Program-made: the position numbers and the translations under genes
Assembly (NCBI GenBank): GCA_944392955.1
Contig: CALXYK010000002.1
Location: forward strand, 1-64,000
Reading direction: 5' to 3'
DNA from: an uncultured Alphaproteobacteria bacterium
GTDB taxonomy: Bacteria; Pseudomonadota; Alphaproteobacteria; Rs-D84; CACZYB01
DNA length: 64,000 nt
The notes under the pieces: model-generated
What the model was told of the DNA's origin: nothing
Databases searched by the model: none
What the model saw: only the letters and a program-made list of their open reading frames with translations
Shown here: positions 19,592 to 30,075 of the stretch, one piece after another
Position numbering within the stretch: the first letter of the stretch is position 1
How the letters are laid out: the number at the start of each line of letters is the position of its first letter

Positions 19592-20254
19592 TTAAAACCT
19601 TGGAGGTCTACCTACGCCATTAGAATTTGATGTATAGTTTATATTAGATGCATCACCTAAACCTAAGGAACCTGCCATAGCCTTTTTTGCATCAGAAGAC
19701 ACAAACAAGTTAGAATCTTTAACAGAAATTGTATTCAAACCATCGTTTGTATTGTTCATACTATTGTTGTTTTGGTAAGTATTTACATTCTGTCTTACTA
19801 CATTTACAGGAGCATTATTTGTAGGTTTTATCCTTTGTTGATTTTTAGGTGCAGGCGACATAGTCAATACAATCAATGTTCCTTGGAAATTAGAAGGTGT
19901 TAATTGTATCAATGCAACCCTAGAATCCCTGCTGTATGTTAAAACGGAGTTAGGTCCTCTTACCGATGTAATTTCTGACCAACCAAATTTTGGCATTTCA
20001 CTCATATAAAAATCAAAGACACCGCCAACACTATATGGTGCTGTAAAGGTTATTTTACCAACCCAATCATTTTCCCTTCCAAAAATGGCGGTTTTATCCA
20101 AATTCATAGATGCATTTTCTGGTATTGGAATATCCGAAAATTGTGAAAATGTGTATGGCAAATCACCAGAAGTATTACTTACACTTTGAGTATCCATAGT
20201 ACATGCTGATAAAATCATGGCTAAAATAACAAATATATTTTTGAATTTATTCAT
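19592..20254 (-). CDS. Hypothetical lipoprotein
   Basis: The 220-residue protein has a lipoprotein signal with lipobox ILSAC and predicted lipidated Cys18. The middle (about 35-135) looks like a small alpha/beta domain: FSDIPIPENA, VGGVFDFYMSEMPKFGW, then VLTMSPAPK. This resembles the short lipoproteins that respond to phase IPxPxxx motifs in other proteobacteria, but I cannot name the family. The last 80 residues are Asn/Ser-rich and look disordered. The gene is followed by its own terminator and preceded by tadA, 31 bases upstream. Confidence 0.75.
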   Translation of the reverse strand: MNKFKNIFVILAMILSACTMDTQSVSNTSGDLPYTFSQFSDIPIPENASMNLDKTAIFGRENDWVGKITFTAPYSVGGVFDFYMSEMPKFGWSEITSVRGPNSVLTYSRDSRVALIQLTPSNFQGTLIVLTMSPAPKNQQRIKPTNNAPVNVVRQNVNTYQNNNSMNNTNDGLNTISVKDSNLFVSSDAKKAMAGSLGLGDASNINYTSNSNGVGRPPRF

Positions 20255-20285
20255 ATTTCTCTCCTTTTCTTTTAACTGAATGAAA

Positions 20286-20798
20286 TTATAATACTTTATC
20301 TTTCTTTTTCAAGTCTTTTTTAGTTATTCTTAATTCTTTGAAAAAATTTTTTAATAATTCAGATGTTTCAATTTCTAAAAAACCTGAAAAAACATTAGGT
20401 TTATATAAATTTTTTGCATTTTTATATAGTTGAATAGAATTTATAATCGCCCCGCCCTTTTCATCCATGCTTGAAAAATATATATTTTGTATTTTTGCCA
20501 AAGATATGGCGGTTGCACACATTGGGCATGGCTCTAATGTAATGAAAATAGAACAATTATTTAAATATTTTTGATTTAGTTTTTTACAAGCTTTTGTAAT
20601 AGCCAATATTTCTGCATGATAAAGTGGATTTTTTGCCATTTCCACTTTATTATAAGATTTTGAAATTATATTTCCTGTATCTGAAACTATTACTGCACCA
20701 ACAGGAACTTCTGCTTTGTTATAGGCTTTTTTTGCCTCCTGTATTGCTATTTTCATATATTTGTTTATATTTTTATGAATTAAGTCTTTATTTTCCAA
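20286..20798 (-). CDS. tadA: tRNA-specific adenosine deaminase
   Basis: The 170-residue enzyme has the cytidine/deoxycytidylate deaminase zinc motif: HAE in NPLYHAEILAI (zinc His and catalytic Glu) and PCPMC in LEPCPMCATAI. TadA makes inosine at wobble position 34 of tRNA-Arg. The N-terminal AKKAYNKAEVPVGAVIV and the length fit TadA rather than guanine deaminase. The gene diverges from secA. Confidence 0.92.
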   Translation of the reverse strand: MENKDLIHKNINKYMKIAIQEAKKAYNKAEVPVGAVIVSDTGNIISKSYNKVEMAKNPLYHAEILAITKACKKLNQKYLNNCSIFITLEPCPMCATAISLAKIQNIYFSSMDEKGGAIINSIQLYKNAKNLYKPNVFSGFLEIETSELLKNFFKELRITKKDLKKKDKVL

Positions 20799-20953
20799 TT
20801 TTTTATCCTTATATTACTTTTATTACTTTATGTAATGACTTATATTCTAATATATAGTTTATTTTTTTAAAGTATTTTATTATTATCTTGACCTTAGGTA
20901 TTTTTATATAATAAACTGCTTTAAATAAAATATAAAAAAGGAAAGGATAATAA

Positions 20954-23599
20954 ATGATTGGATATATCACAAAGAAGATTTTCGGAACAGAAAATGATAG
21001 AATTCTTAAAAAATACAAATTAAAGGTAAAAGAAATCAATGCAAAAGAACCTGAACTAGAAAAACTTTCAGATGAAGATTTGAAGGCAAGAACTACTTGG
21101 TTGAAAGGTCGCCTTTCCAATGGGGAAAGTTTAGATGATATTTTAGTTGATGCTTTTGCAACTGCAAGAGAAGCAGCAAAACGTATCTTAGGTCAAAGAC
21201 ATTATGATGTCCAACTTATAGGTGGTATGATTCTTCATGATGGCAAGATTACAGAAATGAAAACTGGTGAAGGTAAAACTTTGGTTGCAACCTTACCTGT
21301 TTACCTTAATGCCTTGACTGGTAAGGGAGTTCATGTAATTACGGTTAATGACTATCTTGCAAAACGAGATGCTGAGTGGATGGGAAACTTATACCGCTTT
21401 TTGGGACTTAGTGTTGGATGTATTTTAAATGAATATGATGATGATCAAAGAAGAGAAGCTTATGCCTGTGATATAACTTATGGTACAAACCACGAATTCG
21501 GGTTTGATTACCTTCGTGATAATATGAAATTTAGATTGGGAACTTTGGTTCAAAGACCTTTTAACTATGCTATTGTTGATGAGGTGGATTCCATTTTAAT
21601 TGATGAGGCAAGAACTCCGTTAATTATTTCTGGACCAAGTGATGGAACTTCGGATGCATATAAGCAAGTTAACTCTATTATTCCTCTATTAAAAGAAGAA
21701 CATTACAAAGTTGATGAAAAAGATAGAAATGCAACACTTACCGAATCAGGAATGGAATTTGTTGAAAATATATTGTTTGAAAAAGGTATAACAAAAATTA
21801 AAAACCTTTATGATATTTCAAATGCTATTATAGTTCATCATTTGGATAAATGTTTAACTGCTCATAAATTATATAAAAAAGATGTAGATTATTTGGTTAA
21901 AGATGATCAAGTTTATATAATAGATGAATTTACCGGACGTATTATGGAAGGTCGTCGTTATTCAGATGGACTTCATCAAGCATTAGAAGCAAAAGAAAAT
22001 GTTAATGTTCAAAACGAATCTCAGACTTTGGCAAGTATTACATATCAAAACTATTTCCGACTTTACCCAAAACTTGCTGGTATGACTGGAACTGCATTAA
22101 CAGAAGCACAAGAATTTGATGAAATTTATAAACTTAGATGCGTAGAGGTTCCTACAAATTTACCTATTCGTCGTATTGATTATAATGATGAAATTTATTT
22201 AACAGAAGAAGAAAAATACGAAGCAATAGTTAAACTTATTAAGGAATGTCATGCAAAAAAACAGCCTGTTTTAATAGGAACTGTTTCAATAGAAAAATCC
22301 GAAAAACTTAATAAATTCTTAATAAAAGAAGGAATCAGAGCACAAGTTCTTAATGCAAAATATCACGAATCAGAGGCATATATCATTGCTCAGGCTGGTG
22401 TGCCAGGTGCTATTACTATTGCTACAAATATGGCAGGTAGAGGTACCGATATACAACTTGGTGGTAATTTGGAAATGCGTATCAAACAAGAAACTTCGGG
22501 TATTGAAGATGTTGAATTATTGAAGAAAAAAATAGATGAAATAAAGGCCGATATAAAAGAGAAAAAAGAAATTGCCTTAAATGCAGGAGGTCTGTATGTC
22601 ATAGGAACAGAACGTCATGAATCAAGACGTATTGACAATCAGTTAAGAGGAAGAACTGGTCGTCAAGGTGATCCGGGGGCTTCTAAATTCTTTCTTTCTA
22701 TGGAAGATGATTTGATGCGAATTTTTGGTGGTGAAAAGATGAAGGCAATGCTTTCCAGATTAGGACTTAAACATGGAGAGGCTATAGTTCACCCTTGGGT
22801 TTCCAGAGCATTGGAAAAAGCACAAACGAAAGTAGAATCTCATAACTTCACTATTAGAAAAAATCTTCTTAAATATGATGATGTGATGAACGAACAAAGA
22901 AAAATTATTTATACTCAACGACATGAAATTATGGGGTTAGATGATATTCATGATTATGTTCAAGAAATGAGACTTGATGTTATAGAGGATATGGTAGATC
23001 GTGCTATCCCAGAAAAATCAATTATGGATAATTGGAATTTGAACGGGTTAGAGATTGATTGTCTTGAAACATTAGGTGTAAAATTAGATTTGAAAAAATT
23101 TATTGAAGAACATCCTAATACAGAGCCTCAGGATATATTCAATCTTGTAAAAGAAGCAAGTGATGCAAGAATGGATTTTCAAGAAAAAAAATATTCATTT
23201 GATTTTATGAGGTATGTGGAAAAAAGTATATTCCTTCAAACTTTGGATCAGGTATGGAAAGAAAATCTTTTATCCTTAGATTTCTTAAAACAAGGTATTG
23301 GACTTAGGGCTTATGGTCAAAAAGATCCGTTAAATGAATATAAAAGAGAAGCTTTTATTACATTTGAAGACAATATGCTTAGAATAAAATATAAAACTAT
23401 TCAACTTATTGCGAAAACTGATTTTTCTCAGGAAGGTGTAGCAGAGTTCAATGACGAAGAAGATAGTTCTAATGTAGTTGAAAATCAACCTGCTGAAAAA
23501 TTAACAGAAAATAAAGTTAATACAAATATTGGTAGAAATGATCCTTGTCCTTGTGGTAGTGGATTAAAATATAAACATTGTTGCGGGAAGTTAAAGTAA
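20954..23599 (+). CDS. secA: Preprotein translocase ATPase SecA
   Basis: The 881-residue motor drives post-translational export through SecYEG. Visible motifs are Walker [15 protein letters not shown], Walker [18 protein letters not shown], the helicase motifs GTVSIEKSE and [14 protein letters not shown], and [10 protein letters not shown]. The C-terminal zinc site [14 protein letters not shown], which binds SecB or ribosomes, is intact. GGAAAGGA precedes the ATG. A weak TTGACC near 20890 may belong to its promoter. It must export the many signal-peptide proteins of this window. Confidence 0.98.
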   Translation: MIGYITKKIFGTENDRILKKYKLKVKEINAKEPELEKLSDEDLKARTTWLKGRLSNGESLDDILVDAFATAREAAKRILGQRHYDVQLIGGMILHDGKITEMKTGEGKTLVATLPVYLNALTGKGVHVITVNDYLAKRDAEWMGNLYRFLGLSVGCILNEYDDDQRREAYACDITYGTNHEFGFDYLRDNMKFRLGTLVQRPFNYAIVDEVDSILIDEARTPLIISGPSDGTSDAYKQVNSIIPLLKEEHYKVDEKDRNATLTESGMEFVENILFEKGITKIKNLYDISNAIIVHHLDKCLTAHKLYKKDVDYLVKDDQVYIIDEFTGRIMEGRRYSDGLHQALEAKENVNVQNESQTLASITYQNYFRLYPKLAGMTGTALTEAQEFDEIYKLRCVEVPTNLPIRRIDYNDEIYLTEEEKYEAIVKLIKECHAKKQPVLIGTVSIEKSEKLNKFLIKEGIRAQVLNAKYHESEAYIIAQAGVPGAITIATNMAGRGTDIQLGGNLEMRIKQETSGIEDVELLKKKIDEIKADIKEKKEIALNAGGLYVIGTERHESRRIDNQLRGRTGRQGDPGASKFFLSMEDDLMRIFGGEKMKAMLSRLGLKHGEAIVHPWVSRALEKAQTKVESHNFTIRKNLLKYDDVMNEQRKIIYTQRHEIMGLDDIHDYVQEMRLDVIEDMVDRAIPEKSIMDNWNLNGLEIDCLETLGVKLDLKKFIEEHPNTEPQDIFNLVKEASDARMDFQEKKYSFDFMRYVEKSIFLQTLDQVWKENLLSLDFLKQGIGLRAYGQKDPLNEYKREAFITFEDNMLRIKYKTIQLIAKTDFSQEGVAEFNDEEDSSNVVENQPAEKLTENKVNTNIGRNDPCPCGSGLKYKHCCGKLK

Positions 23600-23629
23600 T
23601 TTTATTACTTTTGTATGTAAAGGTGTATT

Positions 23630-26600
23630 ATGGGATATGCGCATTTTGTGCATCTTAGAAATCATACGGCATATTCTTTGGCAGAAGGTGCTTTGAAGGT
23701 ATCTAATATTATTTCTTTGTGTCAAAAATATAATATGCCGGCTGTTGCTATTACTGATACCAATAATATTTTTGGTGGTGCTGAATTTTCTGAATATCTT
23801 GCCAAAGATGGTATTCAACCAATTTTAGGTACTCAAATCAGTGTTGATTTTGATTTGCCCTCTTCTGCCTTTTTAAAAGATAAATATGCTGAACTAGTCC
23901 TTTTGGTGCAAAATGATGTTGGTTATCATAATCTTTTAAAACTACTTTCTTATGCTTATTTAAAAAAAGAAGCAATAGACCCTCCTCATATAACTTTTGA
24001 TATGTTAAAGGAAAAATCCGAAGGTCTAATCGCTTTATCAGGAGGAATAAAAGGCGTTATAGGAAAGGCTTTGTTGGCTAATAATAAACAATTGGCCGAA
24101 GAAAAATGTTTGGAATTAAAAAACTTATTTAAAGATAGGTTTTATATAGAAATTCAGCGACATAACATTCCTGATGAAATTCAAACAGAAGATGATTTTT
24201 TAAACCTTGCATACAAACATAATATACCATTAGTTGCAACAAACGAGTGTTATTTTTCTACAAGAGATATGTATCAAGCACATGATGTGTTGCTTTGTAT
24301 AACCGAAGGTAAATATATTGATGAACAAGATAGAAGGCATGAAACCGAAGAACATTATTTTAAATCTCCGGATGAAATGATAGAACTTTTTTCCGATTTA
24401 CCGGAAGCAATAAATAATACCTTGGAAATTGCTAAACGTTGTGCATATAAGTTTAAAAATACGAATCCTTTACTCCCTCATATAGCAAAGGGGGCTGATG
24501 AACCAACATTATTACGAGAATTATCATATAAAGGATTGGTTGAGCGACTTGATAAGGCTGGGATTATTGATGAAGCAGAAAGAAAACCTTACTTTGATAG
24601 ATTGGAATATGAACTTGATACCATAATTAGTATGAAATTCCCTGGTTATTTTCTTATTGTGGCCGACTTTATAGGATGGGCAAAAGAACATGGTATTCCA
24701 GTTGGTCCTGGTCGTGGTAGTGGTGCAGGATCTATTGTGGCATGGGCTATGAAAATAACTAATTTGAATCCATTGAGATTTGGATTGTTGTTTGAAAGAT
24801 TTTTAAACCCTGAACGTGTTAATATGCCTGATTTTGATATAGATTTTTGTCAGGATAGACGTGGTGAAGTTATTCATTATATTCAAAATAAATATGGTTT
24901 TGATAGTGTTGGGCAGATTATAACCTTTGGTAAATTACAAACTAAAAATGTTATAAAAGATGTTGGTAGAGTGCTTAGAATTCCTTATACCAAATGTGAT
25001 GAACTTTGTAAAATGATACCTAATAAACTTTACGAAGAAGTTGTTAATGAAAACGGGGAAAAAGATAGTAAAGATGTCGCAATAACCGTTCCTAATTGTT
25101 TTAATTACATACCAGAATTTAAAAATGCTGTTGAAAATGACGATATGTTAAAGGGACTTATTAGCATTGCTATGAAACTTGAAGGTTTATATAGAAATGT
25201 TGGTACTCATGCTGCGGGTGTTGTTATTGGAGATAGACCTATTGATGAGTTAGTTGCATTGTATAAAGATGATAAATCTGATATGCCTGTTACTCAATAC
25301 AATATGAAATTCATAGAAAAAACTGGTCTTATAAAATATGATTTTTTAGGTTTGAAAACTTTGACTGTTATCAAAAAAACATGTGATATGATACTTAAAA
25401 ACAAAGGTGTTTCCATTGATATAGATAATATACCTATGGATGATAAGAAAACCTATGATATGATTATGACCGCAAACACACCTGGAATATTCCAGTTGGA
25501 ATCAAAAGGTATGCAAAGTGTTATTTTAAGTATGAAACCTGATAAAATTGAGGATTTAGTCGCTTTGGTTGCCTTATATAGACCTGGACCTATGGATAAT
25601 ATACCTCTTTATTGCAGAAGAAAATTTGGTGAAAAAGTAGAATATTTACATCCTAAAATGGAACCAATACTAAAAGAAACCTATGGTATTATGGTTTATC
25701 AGGAACAAGTGATGGAAATGGGTAAGCAACTTGCTGGATATTCATTAGGTGGGGCTGATTTACTTCGTAGGGCTATGGGTAAAAAAATCAAGGAAATGAT
25801 GGTGGAACAAAGAAAAATTTTCACCAAAGGTTGTCTGGAACATAGTAATATTGATGAAAAGACTTCTACCGCTATATTTGATGCGATGGAGCAATTCGCT
25901 AATTATGGATTTAATAAATCTCATGCTGTTTGTTATGCGTGGATTTGTTATCAAACTGCGTATTTAAAGGCTCATTATCCACAAGAATTTATGGCTACTT
26001 CTATGACTTATGATATGAATGATGTTGATAAGTTAGCCTTTTTTGTGGATAATATAAAGAAAATGGGGATAAAAATCCTTAGACCTGATATAAACAAATC
26101 ATTTGATTATTTTTCTGTGGAAGGTAATGATATAAGATACTCTATGGCTGCTGTTAAGGGGGTTGGTGTGGGTGTAGTGCAATCCATTGTAAAGGAAAGA
26201 GAGGCCAATGGAGAATTTAAAAATATAACTGATTTTATTTATCGTGTAGACCCTAAAAACTTTAATAAAAGAATGCTTGAAAACCTTATAAAAGCAGGAA
26301 CATTTGACTCATTGGAACCTAACAGAAATAAGTTATTTGAAAATATAAATTACATACTATCACAAATAGCAAGTGTTAATAAAGACAAGGAAACAAAACA
26401 AACAAGTCTATTTTCCTTAGATGAAATAGAAGTTAAAAAAGATGATTTTAGATTATCCGAGGCAATAGATTGGAAACCTTTGGAACGATTGAATTTTGAA
26501 AAAGAGGTAATAGGTTTCTTTGTATCGGCTCATCCTTTGGATATGTATGAAAATACCTTACGATTATCAGGGGTAAAATCGTCAGTTGATTTACAAAATA

Positions 26601-27133
26601 TAAAAGAAAACTGCAAATTTCAAGTCGCTGGAATTGTGGATAATGTAGTAGAAAAAGTTTCCAAAAATAATAGAAATTATTTAATGGTAAAAATTACTGA
26701 TAAATCTGGAACTATTAACTTGTTATGTTTTGATAAAGAACAAAAAAAATATACTTATAAAAAAAATAATGAAAATCCCTCCCCTCAAACTTTGTCTGAA
26801 ATGCAGTCCGTTTTTGAAAGTGGTTCCCCAGTTTTGGTTAGTGTAGATGCAAAATATTCAGATGAAAAATTTTCGTTATTTGTAAATCATACAGAAATTT
26901 TAACTTTGAATACAAGTTTGGGAAGTGATATGTATATACAGGTGAATAATGTTGATTCAGTTAGGGCTTTGAAAAAAAATATAGCCTCTTTACCACCTGG
27001 ATACACTTCTATTCACCTTTTAATCGTAGAAAATGGAAAAAAAGTATCTGTTGTATTACCTGAAAAAAAAGGAATTACAGGAGAAAGATTGGAAGCATTT
27101 AAAGTTATTCCTGATATAGTATTTCATTTTTAA
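23630..27133 (+). CDS. dnaE: DNA polymerase III alpha subunit
   Basis: The 1167-residue catalytic subunit of the replicative polymerase starts with the PHP domain (FVHLRNHTAYSLAEGALK). It continues with the C-family palm carrying GPGRGSGAGS and the catalytic Asp pair in MPDFDIDFCQDRRGEV, and later ALYRPGPMDNIP. A helix-hairpin-helix region (MAAVKGVGVGVVQSIV) and an OB-fold near 1010-1100 follow. Length and motif order match DnaE1, not the shorter error-prone DnaE2/ImuC. It follows secA by 30 bases. Confidence 0.97.
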   Translation: MGYAHFVHLRNHTAYSLAEGALKVSNIISLCQKYNMPAVAITDTNNIFGGAEFSEYLAKDGIQPILGTQISVDFDLPSSAFLKDKYAELVLLVQNDVGYHNLLKLLSYAYLKKEAIDPPHITFDMLKEKSEGLIALSGGIKGVIGKALLANNKQLAEEKCLELKNLFKDRFYIEIQRHNIPDEIQTEDDFLNLAYKHNIPLVATNECYFSTRDMYQAHDVLLCITEGKYIDEQDRRHETEEHYFKSPDEMIELFSDLPEAINNTLEIAKRCAYKFKNTNPLLPHIAKGADEPTLLRELSYKGLVERLDKAGIIDEAERKPYFDRLEYELDTIISMKFPGYFLIVADFIGWAKEHGIPVGPGRGSGAGSIVAWAMKITNLNPLRFGLLFERFLNPERVNMPDFDIDFCQDRRGEVIHYIQNKYGFDSVGQIITFGKLQTKNVIKDVGRVLRIPYTKCDELCKMIPNKLYEEVVNENGEKDSKDVAITVPNCFNYIPEFKNAVENDDMLKGLISIAMKLEGLYRNVGTHAAGVVIGDRPIDELVALYKDDKSDMPVTQYNMKFIEKTGLIKYDFLGLKTLTVIKKTCDMILKNKGVSIDIDNIPMDDKKTYDMIMTANTPGIFQLESKGMQSVILSMKPDKIEDLVALVALYRPGPMDNIPLYCRRKFGEKVEYLHPKMEPILKETYGIMVYQEQVMEMGKQLAGYSLGGADLLRRAMGKKIKEMMVEQRKIFTKGCLEHSNIDEKTSTAIFDAMEQFANYGFNKSHAVCYAWICYQTAYLKAHYPQEFMATSMTYDMNDVDKLAFFVDNIKKMGIKILRPDINKSFDYFSVEGNDIRYSMAAVKGVGVGVVQSIVKEREANGEFKNITDFIYRVDPKNFNKRMLENLIKAGTFDSLEPNRNKLFENINYILSQIASVNKDKETKQTSLFSLDEIEVKKDDFRLSEAIDWKPLERLNFEKEVIGFFVSAHPLDMYENTLRLSGVKSSVDLQNIKENCKFQVAGIVDNVVEKVSKNNRNYLMVKITDKSGTINLLCFDKEQKKYTYKKNNENPSPQTLSEMQSVFESGSPVLVSVDAKYSDEKFSLFVNHTEILTLNTSLGSDMYIQVNNVDSVRALKKNIASLPPGYTSIHLLIVENGKKVSVVLPEKKGITGERLEAFKVIPDIVFHF

Positions 27134-27208
27134 TTTTTATATTTACATATTGTTATTTTTAGTGTATACTTAGGCGAGTAGGTATAAGGATTAAGCAGGA
27201 GAGCCTAA

Positions 27209-28525
27209 ATGAAATTTAAAAATATATCATTTTTGATGCTTTTATCATCTGTGATAGTTGTAATGTCGGATGCAGTGTTGTCTCAAACTAGACGTGTTTC
27301 TTCGTCATCAAGGAGAACTAGTTCAAAAACATCGGCAGCAAGATCCGGTTCTTCAAGGACTTCAAGCGGCGCAACTTCCTCTGCTGCAAGATCTGCATCT
27401 TCAAGGGCTTCATCATCGGCGGCAAGATCAGGTTCCTCAAGAACTTCAAGTGGTGCAACCTCTTCTGCTGCTAGATCTGGTTCTTCAAGGACCTCGTCGT
27501 CTGCTGCAAGGTCTGCGTCATCTAGAACCTCTTCATCTGCGGCAAGATCTGCGTCATCAAGGAGTTCTAGTGCAACAAAAACATCAGCAGCAAGATCTGC
27601 TTCGTCAAGAAGTTCAAGTGGGACAACAACCTCTGCGGCAAGATCTGCATCATCAAGAAGTTCTTCGAATGTTAGATCTGCTGCAGCATTAAGAGGAACT
27701 CCATCTTCAAATATTAGAAGTGCTTCTGCTAATACAAATACAACGACAACTTCTTCATCTACACCTGGAACTTTATGTCCTATCAATACTTTGATAAGAA
27801 AAACTTATGATGAAGAAGGTAATATTATTTATTTTAAATCAAAAACTGTGCAATGTGCTCAGCCTGAAAACACAAGGGAAGAAGGTTGGGATGTAAGTTC
27901 TCCTGAAAAAGAAAAAGAATTTGTGATTAAAAAATCATGGATTGCTGATAACGAAGGAGCTTCGTTTGTTTGTAGCAATGGTTATTTGACATCTGGAACA
28001 AGTGGTAATTATTCCTGTGTTTCCTATGATCAAATATGTCCTTTGAATGAAAATATTCAAAAGTCCGGAACAAGTTATATAAACCCTTATACAGGAGATA
28101 CATGTTCTGTTCCGTCATTGGCAGAAATAACGAATGTTGGAACTAATTTATATACATTTAATTGTCCAGATAATTACTATACCGATTCAAGTAATTATGT
28201 ACAATGTAATAAATGTCCTGATGGAACTTATTCTATCAAAGGCTCAAATAAAAATGCAGCAAGTTGTATTGTAGGAACTGCACCTACTGCGACAACTATT
28301 TCTGACGAGGACTTTAATTTGATATTGGAAAATAATCCATATCTATTATCAACGGTAAATCCAGAAGGTTGTCCAGATGGAACCTTTGCCGAAGAGATTA
28401 GTGAAACAAACTATCTTGAATTATTAAAAAGATATGCTGAGATGTCACAATCATATGTAGTATCCGTGACTCCAACAACAAGAACTAGTTCTGATGAAAC
28501 AACAAATACAGAAACGACAAATTAA
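27209..28525 (+). CDS. Secreted Ser/Arg/Ala-repeat protein with Cys-rich C terminus
   Basis: The 438-residue protein has a signal peptide (hydrophobic core FLMLLSSVIVVMS, likely cut after residue 25). Residues of about 28-165 are a basic low-complexity region built from eight copies of AARSxSSRxSS. The C-terminal half is Cys-rich, with CPDNYYTDSSNYVQCNKCPDGTYS resembling growth-factor-like or EGF-like repeats, and it ends in a Thr-rich tail. AGGAGAG and an upstream TATACT box support the start. The signal peptide and Arg/Ser linker resemble the four proteins at 49648-55400, so a common surface or periplasmic role is possible. I do not recognise the family. Confidence 0.75.
   Translation: MKFKNISFLMLLSSVIVVMSDAVLSQTRRVSSSSRRTSSKTSAARSGSSRTSSGATSSAARSASSRASSSAARSGSSRTSSGATSSAARSGSSRTSSSAARSASSRTSSSAARSASSRSSSATKTSAARSASSRSSSGTTTSAARSASSRSSSNVRSAAALRGTPSSNIRSASANTNTTTTSSSTPGTLCPINTLIRKTYDEEGNIIYFKSKTVQCAQPENTREEGWDVSSPEKEKEFVIKKSWIADNEGASFVCSNGYLTSGTSGNYSCVSYDQICPLNENIQKSGTSYINPYTGDTCSVPSLAEITNVGTNLYTFNCPDNYYTDSSNYVQCNKCPDGTYSIKGSNKNAASCIVGTAPTATTISDEDFNLILENNPYLLSTVNPEGCPDGTFAEEISETNYLELLKRYAEMSQSYVVSVTPTTRTSSDETTNTETTN
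27335..27667 (+). repeat. Eight coding repeats AARSxSSRxSS
   Basis: Copies begin at residues 43, 59, 71, 87, 99, 111, 127 and 143 of the protein, spaced 12 or 16 codons. The DNA is itself repetitive (recurring GCAAGATCTG-like segments), so the copy number may vary by slippage. The high content of simple codons also opens long meaningless frames on the other strands. Confidence 0.85.
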
Positions 28526-28540
28526 AAGTTAGATAAGATA

Positions 28541-28572
28541 AAGAAAGAGGTTTTTAAACCTCTTTCTTTTTA
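28541..28572. terminator. Bidirectional terminator, repeat protein / rppH
   Basis: AAGAAAGAGGTTT and AAACCTCTTTCTT form a 13-base-pair stem with a two-base loop, flanked by T-rich sequence on one side and A-rich on the other. It overlaps the last codons of the convergent rppH. Confidence 0.8.
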
Positions 28573-29105
28573 ATTAAATATTTATTTTTCATTATATCTT
28601 TTAATATGGGTTGCATTTCTTTGATTAGGTTTTCGTAAACTTCCCGTTTGAATGGAACAATATCTTTAACTATATCTAAATTCAAATCTATCCATTTATA
28701 TTCCAACAATTCATCATTGGGTAATTTTATCTCACTTTCGTTTCCAGTAAATTCAATTAAAAACCATTTTTGTATTTGTCCATGAACATTTTTATAATAA
28801 TCATGAGACTTTTTTTCAGAAAATTTTAATTCCGCAGGAAATTTATATGCCCTCCAAATATTATCTTCGTAAACTATTTTTACATTTGTTATTCCTGTTT
28901 CTTCCTTTAATTCCCTTAATACAGCAGTTTCCGGACTTTCTCCAATGTCAATCCCACCTTGTGGAAATTGCCATTTATATTCAATTTTATTTTGATTACG
29001 TTTTGCGATAAAGACTTTGCCATTATTATTATACAACAATATTCCGACATTTTTTCGGTAATTACAACCATCAATATTTATATAATCTGAATTATTTTCT
29101 TCCAT
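28554..29105 (-). CDS. rppH: RNA pyrophosphohydrolase
   Basis: The 183-residue Nudix protein starts its domain with YRKNVGILLYNNNGKVFIAKR and has the complete Nudix box GGIDIGESPETAVLRELKEE with the following TGI. The WQFPQGG entry and the WFLIEF strand are typical of RppH, which removes pyrophosphate from the 5' end of mRNA and starts decay. It could also act on dinucleoside polyphosphates, the older annotation of this family. The gene is convergent with the Ser/Arg-repeat gene. Confidence 0.9.
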   Translation of the reverse strand: MEENNSDYINIDGCNYRKNVGILLYNNNGKVFIAKRNQNKIEYKWQFPQGGIDIGESPETAVLRELKEETGITNVKIVYEDNIWRAYKFPAELKFSEKKSHDYYKNVHGQIQKWFLIEFTGNESEIKLPNDELLEYKWIDLNLDIVKDIVPFKREVYENLIKEMQPILKDIMKNKYLIKKKEV

Positions 29106-29367
29106 TTTATTCCCCCTTTTTTATCGTTATAAGTTCTAATATAAACCTATAAAAATAAATATCAATTAAAAATAAAAAATCACTTTAAAGGTAATCAACC
29201 TTCCAAAGTGTTAAACTTAAAACTTATTCTCAATGTATGTTTGTATAATATCACGATTCGCAACTTTTTGCAAGAGGTTTTATAAAAAAAATAAAGAAAA
29301 TATCCTTGTTTTTTTATTAAATATAATATAAAAATAACTTTGTATGTGATAATAGGAGTTTTAAAAA

Positions 29368-30066
29368 ATGGAAGCATCAACTTTTTCTTTGTTCGGATTA
29401 TTTACCCAATCTGATTTAATGACTAGATTTACTTCTATAATGTTGGTATTGGCATCTATTTATGCTTGGGCTATTATTATAGAAAAAACTTTTACCTTAA
29501 AAAAAATAAAAGCTCAAAGCTTGGCTTTTGAAAAAAAATTTTGGAGTGGTGGGTCATTAGAAGAATTATTTAATTCCTTACGATCAAAGGCTATTGATCC
29601 TATGGCTATTGTCTTTATCGCAGCAATGAAGGAATGGAAAAAATCTTCCTCATTATTAAGAAGTAAAAATAATGCTTCAAAAACTGCAAATCTTCATCAA
29701 AGAATTGAAAGGGTTATGAATATCACAATAGAAAGGGAGATGGCAAAACTGGAACAAAGAATAGATTTCTTATCTATGGTTGGAAGTATTGCTCCGTTAG
29801 TTGGGTTGTTTGGAACTATTTGGGGAATTATGAGTAGCTTTTCGGCTATTGGTGCATCAAGTAGCACTACATTAGGTGTTATTGCTCCGGGAATTGCAAC
29901 TGCTTTGTCCACTACGGCATTAGGACTTATTGTCGCAATACCTGCGGTTATTGGATATAATAAAATTACCGCAGATCTAACAAATTACGATATGAAATTA
30001 GAGGCTTTTGCCGGCGAATTTACCGCAATTATATCTCGTCAAATAGATGAAAATATAAATAATTAA
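29368..30066 (+). CDS. tolQ: TolQ, proton channel of the Tol-Pal system
   Basis: This 232-residue MotA/TolQ/ExbB-family protein has a first helix near residues 18-40 and two more in the conserved C-terminal half (FLSMVGSIAPLVGLFGTIWGIM and ALSTTALGLIVAIPAVIGYN). With TolR it uses the proton motive force to pull the outer membrane inward during division. I choose TolQ rather than ExbB because tolR and a TolA-like gene follow. AATAGGAG precedes the ATG. Confidence 0.92.
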   Translation: MEASTFSLFGLFTQSDLMTRFTSIMLVLASIYAWAIIIEKTFTLKKIKAQSLAFEKKFWSGGSLEELFNSLRSKAIDPMAIVFIAAMKEWKKSSSLLRSKNNASKTANLHQRIERVMNITIEREMAKLEQRIDFLSMVGSIAPLVGLFGTIWGIMSSFSAIGASSSTTLGVIAPGIATALSTTALGLIVAIPAVIGYNKITADLTNYDMKLEAFAGEFTAIISRQIDENINN

Positions 30067-30075
30067 GGTGTTTTT

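Noticed and set aside
27335-27667. Possible CRISPR-like array
   Set aside because: The repeats are short, in frame and coding, with uneven 36- or 48-base spacing and no unique spacers.
27270-27786. Long frames on the other plus frame (27270-27692) and the minus strand (27283-27786) across the Ser/Arg repeats
   Set aside because: They are by-products of repetitive Ser/Arg/Ala codons; the real gene has a signal peptide and a ribosome-binding site.
29195-29380. 61-codon minus-strand frame upstream of tolQ
   Set aside because: It overlaps the tolQ start and leader, has no good ribosome-binding site, and its product looks random.
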